Assembly (NCBI RefSeq): GCF_026004055.1
Contig: NZ_BPIJ01000001.1
Location: 372,001-436,000 of the forward strand
Length of the DNA stretch: 64,000 nucleotides
Origin: Meiothermus sp.
GTDB lineage: Bacteria; Deinococcota; Deinococci; Deinococcales; Thermaceae
Reading direction: 5' to 3'
Shown here one piece after another: positions 1 to 9,665 of the stretch. Within the stretch, counting starts at the first letter, position 1. Each line of letters begins with the position of its first letter. Both the position numbers and the translations under genes were made by a program. The notes below the pieces were generated by a model, which was not told the origin of the DNA, searched no databases, and saw only the letters and a program-made list of their open reading frames with translations.

Positions 1-567
1 GGTCAGGTAGGCGGTCTGGGTGGCCGGTTTGACGATGGCCGGTACGCCCGCGATGAGCCCCGGTGCGAGTTTTTCCAGCATCCCCCAGACCGGGAAGTTG
101 TAGGCGTTGATGTGCACCGCCACCCCTTCCTTGGGCACCAGGAGGTGCCGGCCCAGGAAGGTGCCCCCTTTGGAGAGGCTAAGGGGGTCGTCCTCCACCA
201 AAAAGCGCTCGTTGGGGAGTTCGCGCCGGGCTAGGGAGGCGTAGCTGAAAAAGGTGCCGATGCCCCCGTCGATGTCGAACCAGCTATCGTAGCGGGTGGC
301 GCCGGTCTTGTAGGATAGGGCGTAGAAGGTCTCTTTGCGCTCCAGTAGGTGCTGGGCCAGCGCCCGCAGCATGGCCGCTCGTTCGTGGAAGGTGTAGCGC
401 CTGAGGTTTGGGCCGCCCACGTTACGGGCGTACTCGACCATGGCCTTGAAGTCGAGCCCTTCACTGCTGACCTGGGCCACCGGTTCTCCATAGACGGCGT
501 CCCGTACCAGGGTTCCTTCGGCGGGGCTCTGGTACCAGGCCCCGGCGGCATAGCTACTTATTTTCAT
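1..567 (-). CDS. paaZ: PaaZ, N-terminal part (cut by window edge)
   Basis: The 189 visible residues match the aldehyde dehydrogenase half of PaaZ, the bifunctional ring-opening enzyme of aerobic phenylacetate catabolism (oxepin-CoA hydrolase plus 3-oxo-5,6-dehydrosuberyl-CoA semialdehyde dehydrogenase). Recognisable stretches are [39 protein letters not shown] and [18 protein letters not shown], collinear with the E. coli protein. The C-terminal hydratase domain would lie beyond base 1 and cannot be checked, so a stand-alone PaaN-type dehydrogenase remains possible. The ATG has no Shine-Dalgarno sequence, and a -10 hexamer lies only 7 bases upstream, which suggests a leaderless message. A palindromic operator occupies the promoter spacer. 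Confidence 0.85.
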   Translation of the reverse strand, partial: MKISSYAAGAWYQSPAEGTLVRDAVYGEPVAQVSSEGLDFKAMVEYARNVGGPNLRRYTFHERAAMLRALAQHLLERKETFYALSYKTGATRYDSWFDIDGGIGTFFSYASLARRELPNERFLVEDDPLSLSKGGTFLGRHLLVPKEGVAVHINAYNFPVWGMLEKLAPGLIAGVPAIVKPATQTAYLT

Positions 568-574
568 GTCAGGT

Positions 575-596
575 ATTCTAACAAACGCTTGTTTGT
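575..596 (-). promoter_or_regulatory. paaZ promoter with PaaR-like operator
   Basis: Reading the minus strand, a -10 hexamer TAGAAT (580 to 575) ends seven bases before the paaZ ATG. Directly upstream is a perfect inverted repeat ACAAAC-GCTT-GTTTGT (581-596). It agrees with the motif I recall for the Thermus thermophilus TetR-family repressor PaaR (CNAACGNNCGTTNG) at all but one defined position. It fills the space between -10 and -35, where a repressor would exclude RNA polymerase. No good -35 hexamer is visible. The regulator gene is not in the window. Confidence 0.6.
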
Positions 597-799
597 GTCT
601 GGGCAAGTGGCGCGTGACCTGTGGCTTGTGGTGTCGTAGGGGTGTATATCGTTTGCCAGGGCTGGGGGCTGATCCCCTTTAGAACTGCAACAGGGCATGG
701 GCTCCACAGCAAGGCTATTCTTGTAGCATATTTGCTTGCCTACCTCCCACTGCCAACCCCCACCTCGTGCGTCGCCGAAAGTTTGGTTAGAAGGTGGTA

Positions 800-1798
800 T
801 TAGTGGGTCAGTACCTTTTGCACCGCCTCCAGCACCCGCCTGGCATCGGGGCGGTAGTAGTTTTCCACCGCGCTAAAAGGGGGATAAGGAGCATCCCAGC
901 CGGCCACCCGCACGATGGGGGCCTGTAGATAGTCCAGGGCCTCCTCGGCGATGCGGGCGGCCACCTCGGCCCCGAAGCCGCCGGTGCGCATGGCCTCGTA
1001 GACCACCACCGCGCGGCCAGTTTTCTGCACCGAGGCGAAGATGGTCTCGGTATCCAGGGGTACGAGGGTCTCGAGATCCACCACCTCCAGCTCCACCCCT
1101 TCCCGCGCGGCCACCTCGGCGGCCTTCTGGCAGACCTCCACCATGCCGCCGTAGCAGAAGAGGCTGGCCGCGTCCCCCTCCCGCACCACTCGAGCCCGGC
1201 CCAAAGGCAGGGTGTAATAGCCCTCGGGCACCTCGGCCTTTACCCCCCGGTAGAGCTTGATGGCCTCCAGGAAGAAGACCGGGTCGGGGTCTTCGATGGC
1301 CGCGAGCAATAGCCCCTTGGCCCGCTCGGGGGAGGAGGGAATCACCACCTTTACTCCCGGCACATGGGCCAGGATGGCCTCGGGGCTATCGGCGTGTTGC
1401 TCGGGGGTCTTGACCCCTCCGCCGTAGGGGGCCCGGATGACCATGGGGATGCTGAAGCGGCCCCGAGTGCGGTGGCGCATCCGGCCCAAGTGCGAGAGAA
1501 TCTGGTCGAGCGCGGGGTAGAGGAACCCCGCGAACTGAATCTCGGCCACCGGCCGCAGCCCGGCCATGGCCAGCCCAATCCCAAAGCCCACAATGCCCGA
1601 CTCGGCCAGGGGGGTGTCGAAAACCCTCTGCTCGCCGTATTTTTGCTGCAAGCCATCGGAGGCCCGGAAGACCCCGCCCATAACGCCCACATCCTCCCCG
1701 AAGAGCACCACCCTGGGGTCGCGCTCCAGGGCTAGGTCGAGGGCCTCATTGATGGCCTGTACATTGTTCAGAACCCGGGTCTGGCGTTCGGCGATCAT
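800..1798 (-). CDS. 2-oxoacid dehydrogenase E1 component, beta subunit
   Basis: This 332-residue protein is the beta subunit of a heterotetrameric thiamine-diphosphate E1 enzyme (pyruvate or branched-chain 2-oxoacid dehydrogenase). Family landmarks are FGEDVG near residue 30, [18 protein letters not shown], the QIQFAGF-like segment EIQFAGF, and IRAPYGGG with the following HADSPEA. The C-terminal transketolase-like domain follows. The ATG overlaps the TGA of the alpha subunit gene by four bases, so the two are translationally coupled. Several hundred in-frame bases upstream are open but belong to the alpha gene in another frame. The substrate cannot be decided from sequence by eye; no E2 or E3 gene is adjacent. 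Confidence 0.88.
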   Translation of the reverse strand: MIAERQTRVLNNVQAINEALDLALERDPRVVLFGEDVGVMGGVFRASDGLQQKYGEQRVFDTPLAESGIVGFGIGLAMAGLRPVAEIQFAGFLYPALDQILSHLGRMRHRTRGRFSIPMVIRAPYGGGVKTPEQHADSPEAILAHVPGVKVVIPSSPERAKGLLLAAIEDPDPVFFLEAIKLYRGVKAEVPEGYYTLPLGRARVVREGDAASLFCYGGMVEVCQKAAEVAAREGVELEVVDLETLVPLDTETIFASVQKTGRAVVVYEAMRTGGFGAEVAARIAEEALDYLQAPIVRVAGWDAPYPPFSAVENYYRPDARRVLEAVQKVLTH

Positions 1799-2829
1799 AC
1801 TTCCCCCCGCAAGTAGTTCCAGGCGGCTTTCTGGTCGGGCTGCATCTCGGCGTAGACCTGCTCCACAATCTCCCAGGGTTTGGGCTCTTGGGCTTGGTCG
1901 GCCTCTTCCACGGCGGCCAGGAACTCGCCCTCGAGGGCCTCGGTGAGCTCGGCTTCCTGCGCCTCGCTCCAAAGCCCTAGGTGCAGCAAGCAGTTTTTCA
2001 TGCGCATAATGGGGTCGCGCTGCTGCCAGCGAGCGGTTTCCTCTTCGGTGCGGTAGCGGCTGGGGTCGTCGGAGGAGGTGTGAGGGGCCACCCGGTAGGT
2101 GAGGGCTTCTATCAGGGTAGGCCCTTCGCCCCGGCGGGCCCGGGCCACCGCTTCCCGAGCCACGCTCCAGACCGCTACCAGGTCGTTGCCGTCCACCACC
2201 ACCCCCGGAATTCCGTAGCCCTGGGCCCGCTGGGCGATGCGCTTCACCTTCATCTGTTTGTGGGTGGGCACGCTGATAGCCCAGCCGTTGTTCTGCACCA
2301 CCACCAGCAGGGGGGCGCCAAACACCGAGGCAAAGTTCAACCCTTCGTGGAAGTCGCCCTCGGAAGTGCCCCCATCGCCGATGAAGACCGCCGCCACCGC
2401 GTCTTTACCCAAAAGCCGCTGGGCATGGGCCACACCCGCCGCCTGGGGAATCTGGGTGGCGATGGGAATGTAAAACTGCACCATGTTCACGTTGGGGGGG
2501 GCGCCCCAGCCCGCCGGGTCGGCCCGCCAGCTCAGGATGAGCCGACTGATGGGCATCCCAAAGGTGAGGGCTGCGGCGCTTTCGCGGTAGCTGGGCAGAA
2601 GCCAGTCGTGGTCGGCCTGTAGACAGAGGGCCACCCCCACCTGGGCGGCCTCCTGGCCCCGGAAAGGGGGATACACCCCCAGCCGTCCCTGCCGCTGCAA
2701 AACCAAAGCCCGTTCGTCGAAGTGCCGGGCCCGGCGCAGGGCGCGGTAGCCTAGGAGCAGTTCCTCCTGGCTAAGGGGCAGGTCTTGCAACGGTTTGCCC
2801 TGATCGTCGAGGTACTGAACTGTGTCCAC
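1795..2829 (-). CDS. 2-oxoacid dehydrogenase E1 component, alpha subunit
   Basis: A 344-residue E1 alpha subunit. It carries [10 protein letters not shown] near the N-terminus, the thiamine-diphosphate/Mg motif [18 protein letters not shown] (GDG through N of the GDGX-N signature), [14 protein letters not shown], and the phosphorylation-loop-like [17 protein letters not shown], which favours the branched-chain 2-oxoacid/pyruvate dehydrogenase family. I choose the GTG giving M-D-T-V-Q-Y-L because homology starts there; the frame stays open for about 67 codons upstream through apparently non-coding DNA, and ATG codons exist in that extension. No strong ribosome binding site precedes the GTG, so the start is provisional. 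Confidence 0.86.
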   Translation of the reverse strand: MDTVQYLDDQGKPLQDLPLSQEELLLGYRALRRARHFDERALVLQRQGRLGVYPPFRGQEAAQVGVALCLQADHDWLLPSYRESAAALTFGMPISRLILSWRADPAGWGAPPNVNMVQFYIPIATQIPQAAGVAHAQRLLGKDAVAAVFIGDGGTSEGDFHEGLNFASVFGAPLLVVVQNNGWAISVPTHKQMKVKRIAQRAQGYGIPGVVVDGNDLVAVWSVAREAVARARRGEGPTLIEALTYRVAPHTSSDDPSRYRTEEETARWQQRDPIMRMKNCLLHLGLWSEAQEAELTEALEGEFLAAVEEADQAQEPKPWEIVEQVYAEMQPDQKAAWNYLRGEV

Positions 2830-3169
2830 GTTGCACAGTTTAGCCCAACCTGGGTTAGCTGCATGGGTTCTAACAGGTAAAAGCAAATGGTCTGTGTAGC
2901 GAAGGGTAATACAGCCCCTGGCAAGGGATACGCTTGCTGCGACTGTTAGGGAGGGAACTTTGACGAATACCCGGCCCCACAAAACCTGCCGCATCGGGTA
3001 TTTGCGGGAATCATTCCGATATTCGTTCAAAAATATCTACATAATGCTGCTTCAACTGATAGTTTTTGCGTTATCCTCCGCGCCGTGAATAAACCGGAAA
3101 CGTGCTGGAGGCAGTTTGCTCGAAAACCATTGATCCCTAACCTGCCTCTTAGCGGTTGATGGTGTACTA
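2830..3169. other. Intergenic region upstream of E1 alpha
   Basis: About 340 bases between the E1 alpha start and repeat-element copy 1. I see no gene here. It should hold the promoter of the dehydrogenase operon, but no convincing -35/-10 pair stands out. One notable site is the odd palindrome GGAATCATTCC (3007-3017), whose complement recurs upstream of the iron-type binding protein gene. Confidence 0.5.
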
Positions 3170-3509
3170 GTGGTCTGGTGACTAAATTTCCGAAGTTATG
3201 TACCGCACCCCGAATACATCGTTGTAGAGATTCCATCCCACTTCGGCCCCCGAGATGGCCTAAAAACGCCCTCCCTACCGCGTAGGGAGGGTGGGGGAGG
3301 GTATCAGGCAAGGCCCCCAATCCGCTGGGTGAAGGGCCAGGTCAGCCACCCCACCTGGCCTCCCCTACGCAGTAGGGGAGGGAAGGGGCGAAGCGGGGTG
3401 GGGTGCTTTTTGCATGACCGTACAGGCAAGACACCGAAGGCCCAGGTTTACGAGACACGGCGCGTTCTGAAGGCTAAACCCCATGCTGCGTATTTTGTTA
3501 CCAGACCAC
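3170..3509. mobile_element. MITE-like element, copy 1 (340 bp)
   Basis: Non-coding element bounded by terminal inverted repeats: GTGGTCTGGTGAC on the left and GTTACCAGACCAC on the right. It is flanked by a TA on each side; removing one TA restores the target C-TA-G. The interior has two strong hairpins, CCCTCCCTAC-CGC-GTAGGGAGGG and TCCCCTAC-GCA-GTAGGGGA. Two further copies lie at 40161 and 49078. This copy is the most diverged, with about five extra bases in the second half. An open frame of about 51 codons is shared by all copies but has no recognisable product. The right end abuts the narK2 stop codon. Confidence 0.85.
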
Positions 3510-4852
3510 TAGCAAGGCTTTTCGGCATTTTTGCGGGCATAGAAGTACCAGTTGAGCCCAATGTTGAGGGCATAAAACACGGCTGCACCATAGAAGAATC
3601 CGGTAGCCGAGCCCGTGCTGGCAATCACCGCGCCAATCAGCGAGGAAAACACAAAGGGGCCATAGGCGGCGATGGCCGCTGTCCAGCCGATGACCCCGCC
3701 GGCCTTGCGCGGCTCGAAGATCATGGGCATTTGCTTGAAGGTACTGGCGTTGCCTATACCAGAGAACAGAAAGACCAGCAGCATGAAGAGCACAAACCAG
3801 GGAAACTGCTCGAGGGAGGTCGGTCGCAGGAAAAAGGTTACCCCAATGGCTGATAAGAGCAGCCCAATGCCACTCACCTGCGTCCAGATGGCCCCACCGT
3901 AGCGGTCGGTCAGGGGGCCCATCAGCACCCGGATCAAGGAGCCTACCAGTGGCCCCAGGAAGGCAAAGGCCAGGGGGTCGGGTGCCCCTTCAAACTTGCC
4001 GTACACGGTGCGGATCAAAAGCGGGAAGGTGGCAGAAAACCCGGAGAAGGAGCCGAAGGTCATGATGTAGAGGCTGGTCATGATCCAGGTATGCTTGTCG
4101 CCGAAGATATCGAATTGCTCACGGAAGTTGGCCCGCACCGGTACGCTTTTGAGCCAGACCCAGGCCAGCACTGCTCCCAGTAGCACCAGGGGCACGTAGA
4201 CCAGGGTGGCGTTTTGTAGCCAGATAGGCCGGCTAACCTCGCCTCGAGTGAAGGTCTGGGGGTCGCCCAACAGGGAGCCCAACAGGGCAAAGCCGATGAT
4301 CCAGGGGGTCACGAACTGCACCACCGAGACCCCAAAATTGCCCACCCCGGCCTGGATGCCCAGGGCGGTGCCTTGCAGCCTTTTAGGGAAGAAATAGCTG
4401 GTGCTGGGCATGAAGCCCGAAAAGTTACCCCCGCCAATGCCGGCCAGGAAGGCCAAAAGCATGAGGAGCCAGAAGGGGGTAGCGGTGTTTTGCACCGCCC
4501 AGGCCCAGCCGAGTAGGGGTACTAGCAGCAGCAAGGTTGAAAAGGTGACCAGGTGTCGCGTACCCAGCATGGGTGGCAAAAACGTCCAGATGATGCGCAG
4601 GGTGCCCCCGGCCAGGCCGGGCATGGCCGCGAGCCAGAAAAGCTGCGAGGTGCTGAGCTGAAAACCCACATTGGGTAGGCGTACAACCAGCGCACTCACC
4701 ACAAACCAGGTGATGAAGGCCAGGGTCAGGTTGAAGGTAGTGATCCAGAGGGTGCGCCAGGCTAAGGCCTTGCCCTGGGTTTCCCAAAACTGGGGATCTT
4801 CTGGCTCCCACCGGGCGAGCCAGGTTGAAGGAAAGGGTTTGGAAGGGTTCAT
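3509..4852 (-). CDS. narT: Nitrate/nitrite transporter NarK2 (NarT-like)
   Basis: A 447-residue, about 12-helix major facilitator protein of the nitrate/nitrite porter family. The first nitrate signature appears as AGIGGGNFSGFMPSTSYFFP followed by LGIQAGVGNFGVSVVQF; the second as SGIGNASTFKQMP. It is the last gene of the nar operon and its ATG overlaps the carbonic anhydrase stop (ATGA). In Thermus the operon likewise ends with two transporters, and the second is called NarT; function in nitrate import or nitrite export is inferred from that. The TAG stop lies exactly at the junction with repeat-element copy 1, so the insertion left the protein intact. Confidence 0.85.
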   Translation of the reverse strand: MNPSKPFPSTWLARWEPEDPQFWETQGKALAWRTLWITTFNLTLAFITWFVVSALVVRLPNVGFQLSTSQLFWLAAMPGLAGGTLRIIWTFLPPMLGTRHLVTFSTLLLLVPLLGWAWAVQNTATPFWLLMLLAFLAGIGGGNFSGFMPSTSYFFPKRLQGTALGIQAGVGNFGVSVVQFVTPWIIGFALLGSLLGDPQTFTRGEVSRPIWLQNATLVYVPLVLLGAVLAWVWLKSVPVRANFREQFDIFGDKHTWIMTSLYIMTFGSFSGFSATFPLLIRTVYGKFEGAPDPLAFAFLGPLVGSLIRVLMGPLTDRYGGAIWTQVSGIGLLLSAIGVTFFLRPTSLEQFPWFVLFMLLVFLFSGIGNASTFKQMPMIFEPRKAGGVIGWTAAIAAYGPFVFSSLIGAVIASTGSATGFFYGAAVFYALNIGLNWYFYARKNAEKPC

Positions 4853-5361
4853 AGACTCCTCTCGAGGCCCATAAGTCGGCTCGGGTATTCCGGTAAGGTT
4901 GTATCCAGGTGTTGCAAACGGTGGTCTTCCACGCGATATAAAAGGGGCACTACCGGTAACCCCAAGCGAACGCTTAGTTTGCGAGCCTGTCGCCGAGTAA
5001 AAAGCTCCACCTCGCCGATGGCCAGGGCGGCAATCTGGGCGCGGTAGTGCCGGATGTGTTCTTCATCGGTAGGGAGGTGGTTCAGCACGTAAGGGTCGGG
5101 GTACTGCATGGCGCAGTCGGTGTGCCCAATTAGGGCAATGGCCTGAATCCCCATGCGGGCCACCGAAAAGGCCAGATAGGGCTCCACCGGCTCGGGGTTG
5201 GCCCCACCGGTACGCAAGACAAAGGCGAAGTTCTCCGGCATCCGAAGGTGGATGCGAAAATCCATGCAGGTGACCACAGCCAGCTCGGGGTGGGAGAACG
5301 GAGGGAAGGAGAGGCCCTCGTTGTGGCTTCTTAGCAGGGTGTACACAGGTTCGGGCAGCAT
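4849..5361 (-). CDS. Small beta-class carbonic anhydrase
   Basis: A 170-residue soluble protein with all zinc and catalytic residues of beta-carbonic anhydrases: C32-x-D34-x-R36 in TCMDFRI, and H80-x2-C83 in GHTDCAM. It would interconvert CO2 and bicarbonate in the cytoplasm. It is shorter than the usual roughly 200 residues, resembling compact bacterial and archaeal forms. The frame stays open far upstream inside narK1; I start at the ATG eight bases after the narK1 stop, with GAGG a few bases before it. It overlaps narK2 by four bases, so it is a true operon member placed between two nitrate transporters, which is unexpected. Confidence 0.85.
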   Translation of the reverse strand: MLPEPVYTLLRSHNEGLSFPPFSHPELAVVTCMDFRIHLRMPENFAFVLRTGGANPEPVEPYLAFSVARMGIQAIALIGHTDCAMQYPDPYVLNHLPTDEEHIRHYRAQIAALAIGEVELFTRRQARKLSVRLGLPVVPLLYRVEDHRLQHLDTTLPEYPSRLMGLERSL

Positions 5362-5369
5362 GGAAAACC

Positions 5370-6702
<1,333 letters not shown>

Positions 6703-6716
<14 letters not shown>

Positions 6717-7479
6717 AGGATCCTCCTTTGTCTTGCAAGGCGGCCCGGGGTTTGGCTGAAGCGGGGGTTGGGTACGGTTGGGCGGCGGGTGAAACAGGCT
6801 GCAAACGGCGGTGTTTGCGCACCCAGATCACGATCTGCCAGGGCCGCCACAAATAGCCCAGCGGTACGGTGATGATGTGGATGAGCCGGGTGAAGGGAAA
6901 GACCGCCAGCAAGAGCCAGAAGTTGAAGACGTGAAGTTGAATCCAGAAGGGAAGGTCGGCGACCAGCTCGGGGCGAGGGCGCAGGGTGAAAATGGACCAG
7001 AGGTAGGGGGTGAAGACCGAGGGAAACCAGTACGAGCCGTAGCGGTACATTACGGCGGTAAGGATGCCGGTGAGGATCGAGACCAAGAGGAGCAGCAGCA
7101 CGATCACATCGGTGGGCCTGGTTACGGCCAGGATGCGCCGGTTGGAAAGGCGGCGATAGAGCAAAACCAAAAGCCCGCCCAGGGTCCAGAGGGCCAGGGC
7201 CAAGCCGGTGATCTCGAGCACAAAAAGCCGCATGGGCACCGCGTTCCAAAGCAAGAGCCCCTGGGGCAGGAGCAGTGCCAGCAAATGTCCCAGCAATATA
7301 ATCAGCACGCCCCAGTGGAAAGGCACCGAGCCAAAGTAGAGCAATTTGCGCTCCAGGAGCTGGCTGGACAGGCTCGAGACGCTAAAGGGCTTGCCCCGCA
7401 TCCGCTGGAAACTGACGACGACTAGAAGGGCCAGGGCCACGTAGGGAAACACCTGAAACAAGAGGATATTCCAGTTCAT
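6703..7479 (-). CDS. narI: Nitrate reductase gamma subunit (cytochrome b) NarI
   Basis: A 258-residue membrane protein with five hydrophobic helices that anchors the nitrate reductase and takes electrons from quinol. Candidate ligands for its two b hemes are H55 and H65 (FHWGVLIILLGH) and H183 and H201 (LHVFNFWLLLAVFPFTRLIH), with the 18-residue spacing typical of NarI. A roughly 35-residue polar tail follows the last helix, somewhat longer than in enterobacteria. Its ATG overlaps the narJ stop by four bases. Confidence 0.92.
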
Positions 7480-8066
7480 TCGTTACCTCCCTTCCAGAAC
7501 GGGAGATTGCGCATGAGTGAACCCATCACGATGGGAAGCTGAGAGGATTGCTCAGCTATCACAGCCTGCTTTGTATAGGGTTTGACCGCATCGAGCGTTG
7601 CTTCCAGAAGCAGCAGATACGGGTTCTTAGCTTCCAGGGTTTTGAGGGTGTGGAGGATCTGGTGGAGGGCCGGCCCCAGGAGTTGCAGAAGCTCGGGCAG
7701 CGGTTGCTCGGCCTCAGCCAGGTAGCGCAGCACCGGAATCAGGTGGTCGGGGATCTCACCTGCGGTGTCGATGCCCAGCCGCGAGTATTCCGCGTTGAGA
7801 TCGGCCATCAAACGCCCGCGCCGGTAGTCCTCGCCGTAGACCGCGTAGCCAATGTAGGGCGCGGTGAGCGGGGTGAGCTCGAGCGTGCGGGTATAAAGCT
7901 CCTCCCGCTCGGAGAGCTTGAGTTCGGAGATGGCCTGCAGGAAGCGCCCCAGCAGGTCTTTAGCCCTGGACGGGGGCAGGTTTTTTACCCGCTCCCATAA
8001 GGCTTTGGTAGAGCCCGGCTGGGGGTATTGGTAGGCCAGGGCTAGCGTTTCGAGAAGTGTAACCAT
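7476..8066 (-). CDS. narJ: Nitrate reductase assembly chaperone NarJ
   Basis: A 196-residue cytoplasmic helical protein of the TorD/NarJ family that would bind apo-NarG and guide molybdenum cofactor insertion and membrane attachment. The family stretch ELTPLTAPYIGYAVYGEDYRRG is visible in pieces near residues 65-85. I choose the ATG giving M-V-T-L-L-E-T-L, preceded by GAGGT; the frame is open 24 codons further, into the intercistronic hairpin. It is the only internal gene of the operon separated from its predecessor by a sizeable gap (74 bases, with a long hairpin), which may lower its dose relative to NarGH. Confidence 0.88.
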   Translation of the reverse strand: MVTLLETLALAYQYPQPGSTKALWERVKNLPPSRAKDLLGRFLQAISELKLSEREELYTRTLELTPLTAPYIGYAVYGEDYRRGRLMADLNAEYSRLGIDTAGEIPDHLIPVLRYLAEAEQPLPELLQLLGPALHQILHTLKTLEAKNPYLLLLEATLDAVKPYTKQAVIAEQSSQLPIVMGSLMRNLPFWKGGNE

Positions 8067-8090
8067 GTTTACCTCGTTTGTAAGATCGAA

Positions 8091-8140
8091 GGGTAAAAAG
8101 TGGGGTCTCGGTGCTTTTTGACCATTTCCACTTTTCACCC
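8091..8140 (-). promoter_or_regulatory. Intercistronic hairpin between narH and narJ
   Basis: The minus-strand transcript can fold GGGUGAAAAGUGG (8140-8128) against CCACUUUUUACCC (8103-8091): thirteen pairs with one G-U wobble and a 24-nucleotide loop. It starts next to the narH stop codon. No uridine run follows, so it is not a classical terminator; RNA processing, protection of the upstream message or partial attenuation are plausible. Confidence 0.55.
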
Positions 8141-9649
8141 CTAATCCCCCCTCACCGGCAACTCGATAAAGCCCACCCCGGTCTCGCCCTTGTGGGCCAG
8201 AGGGTCGTTCCAGACCTCTACGGCCTGTTCACGGTGGTAGGGCGGTACCACAAAGCGCTCCTGTAGGCTAGGTTTGGTGGTGAGCTGATAGATGGCCTCG
8301 ATTTCTTCGGGGCTGGTGTTGGCAGCCTCAACGAGTTTCAAAGTAGCCTCGTCAATCAAACCTTCCACGCTCTGACGACGCTTGTAGATGCGCACCGCCA
8401 GCAGCTTGCGGAGGATGGGTTTGATAACTTCCACATTGCCTGCGGCGAACAGGTTGGCCAGGTACTCCAGGGGTAGGCGGGATTTTTCCAGGTGATTGAA
8501 CAGTTCGAAGTCCACCTTTTCGGGCGGGAGCTCGAGCCGCACCAGCCCCTCCTCGAGGGTGCTCACGATGGGCGAGAGCGGGGGAATGTAGAAGAGCATG
8601 GCCATGGTGCGGTACTCCGGGTGCAGTGGCAGGGCCAGCTTCCAGACCTTGACGAACTTGTACACGGGCGATGCTTGAGCGGCCTTGATCCAGTCCTCGC
8701 CCAATCCACTTGCTTTGGCTTCGGCTATCACCTGGGGGTCGAAGGGGTCGAGGATGGCGTCGAGTTGGGCTTGCACTAGCTCTTGGGTCGCAGCGCTCGC
8801 TGCGGTGGCAATCCGGTCGGCGTCGTAGAGGATCACGCCCAGGTAGCGGATGCGCCCCACACAGGAATGGAAGCAGGCCGGGGCCTGGCCGGTCTCGAGG
8901 CGGGGGAAGCACAGGATGCACTTCTCGCTCTTGCCGGTAGCCCAGTTGTAGTAGACCTTCTTGTAGGGGCAGGCTGCCACGCACATGCGCCAGCCCTTGC
9001 ACTTGTTCTCGTTGACCAGCACCACCCCATCCTCGGCGCGTTTATAAATTGCGCCGCTGGGACAGGCCGCAACACAGGCCGGGTTCAGGCAGTGATTACA
9101 GATGCGCGGCAGGTAGTTGAAGGCCACCCGCTCGATCTCGGCCATCTGGGCCTGGATTTCGGGAGCCACCCCTTCCCAGTTGGGGTCGTTTTGGGCATAC
9201 AGGTTGGAGCCGCCCAGGTCGTCGTCCCAGTTGGGGCCGGCGGCGATGTGCATGGGTTCGCCGGTGATCATCGAGACCGGGCGGGCTACCGGCTGATCGT
9301 CACCCTCGGGGGCGTTGAAGAGGTGCTGGTAGTCGAAGGTGAAAGGCTCGTAGTAGTCATCCATCTCGGGGAGGGCCGGGTTGTAAAACAGGTTGGTCAG
9401 GCCCCGGGCGCGGGAGTGCAGCCGAAGCTCCAACTGGCCGTTTTTCTTTTCCCACCCCCCCTTGAACCGCTCCTGGTCTTCCCAGCCGGTGGGGTAGCCG
9501 GTGCCGGGCCGGGTCTCGACGTTGTTCCACCACATGTACTCGGTGCCCTTGCGGTCGGTCCAGAGGTTTTTGCAGGCCACCGAGCAGGTGTGGCACCCGA
9601 TGCACTTGTCGAGGTGGAAAGTCATGGAAACGTGTGCTCGTACATTCAT
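8141..9649 (-). CDS. narH: Nitrate reductase beta subunit (Fe-S) NarH
   Basis: A 502-residue iron-sulfur protein linking NarG to NarI. Four cysteine clusters are visible: CIGCHTCSVAC (residues 16-26), CNHCLNPACVAACPSGA, CKGWRMCVAACPYKK and CILCFPRLETGQAPACFHSC. The tryptophan in the third motif, where other clusters have cysteine, is the hallmark of the [3Fe-4S] centre of NarH. The frame is open upstream into narG, but the ATG giving M-N-V-R-A-H is preceded by GGAGGA and lies 16 bases after the narG stop. Length is normal for the family. Confidence 0.95.
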   Translation of the reverse strand: MNVRAHVSMTFHLDKCIGCHTCSVACKNLWTDRKGTEYMWWNNVETRPGTGYPTGWEDQERFKGGWEKKNGQLELRLHSRARGLTNLFYNPALPEMDDYYEPFTFDYQHLFNAPEGDDQPVARPVSMITGEPMHIAAGPNWDDDLGGSNLYAQNDPNWEGVAPEIQAQMAEIERVAFNYLPRICNHCLNPACVAACPSGAIYKRAEDGVVLVNENKCKGWRMCVAACPYKKVYYNWATGKSEKCILCFPRLETGQAPACFHSCVGRIRYLGVILYDADRIATAASAATQELVQAQLDAILDPFDPQVIAEAKASGLGEDWIKAAQASPVYKFVKVWKLALPLHPEYRTMAMLFYIPPLSPIVSTLEEGLVRLELPPEKVDFELFNHLEKSRLPLEYLANLFAAGNVEVIKPILRKLLAVRIYKRRQSVEGLIDEATLKLVEAANTSPEEIEAIYQLTTKPSLQERFVVPPYHREQAVEVWNDPLAHKGETGVGFIELPVRGD

Positions 9650-9665
9650 GGGTTCCTCCGTGGGC

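Noticed and set aside
664-684. Small GGGG/CCCC hairpin as terminator after the E1 beta gene
   Set aside because: Stem of four to five pairs and no T run; too weak to call.
1364-2622. Long plus-strand frames opposite the dehydrogenase genes
   Set aside because: They are shadows: codon content is Gly/Pro/His-rich nonsense and the minus strand has clear E1 motifs.
3215-3300. Possible CRISPR or tandem repeat in the GC hairpins of the MITE
   Set aside because: Only two unequal hairpins per element and no regular spacers; no cas genes in the window.
3027-3320. Open frame repeated in all three MITE copies (also 39991-40311 and 49022-49228)
   Set aside because: The common 51 codons follow from the hairpin-rich repeat; the ends differ by flank, there is no ribosome binding site and no known protein pattern.
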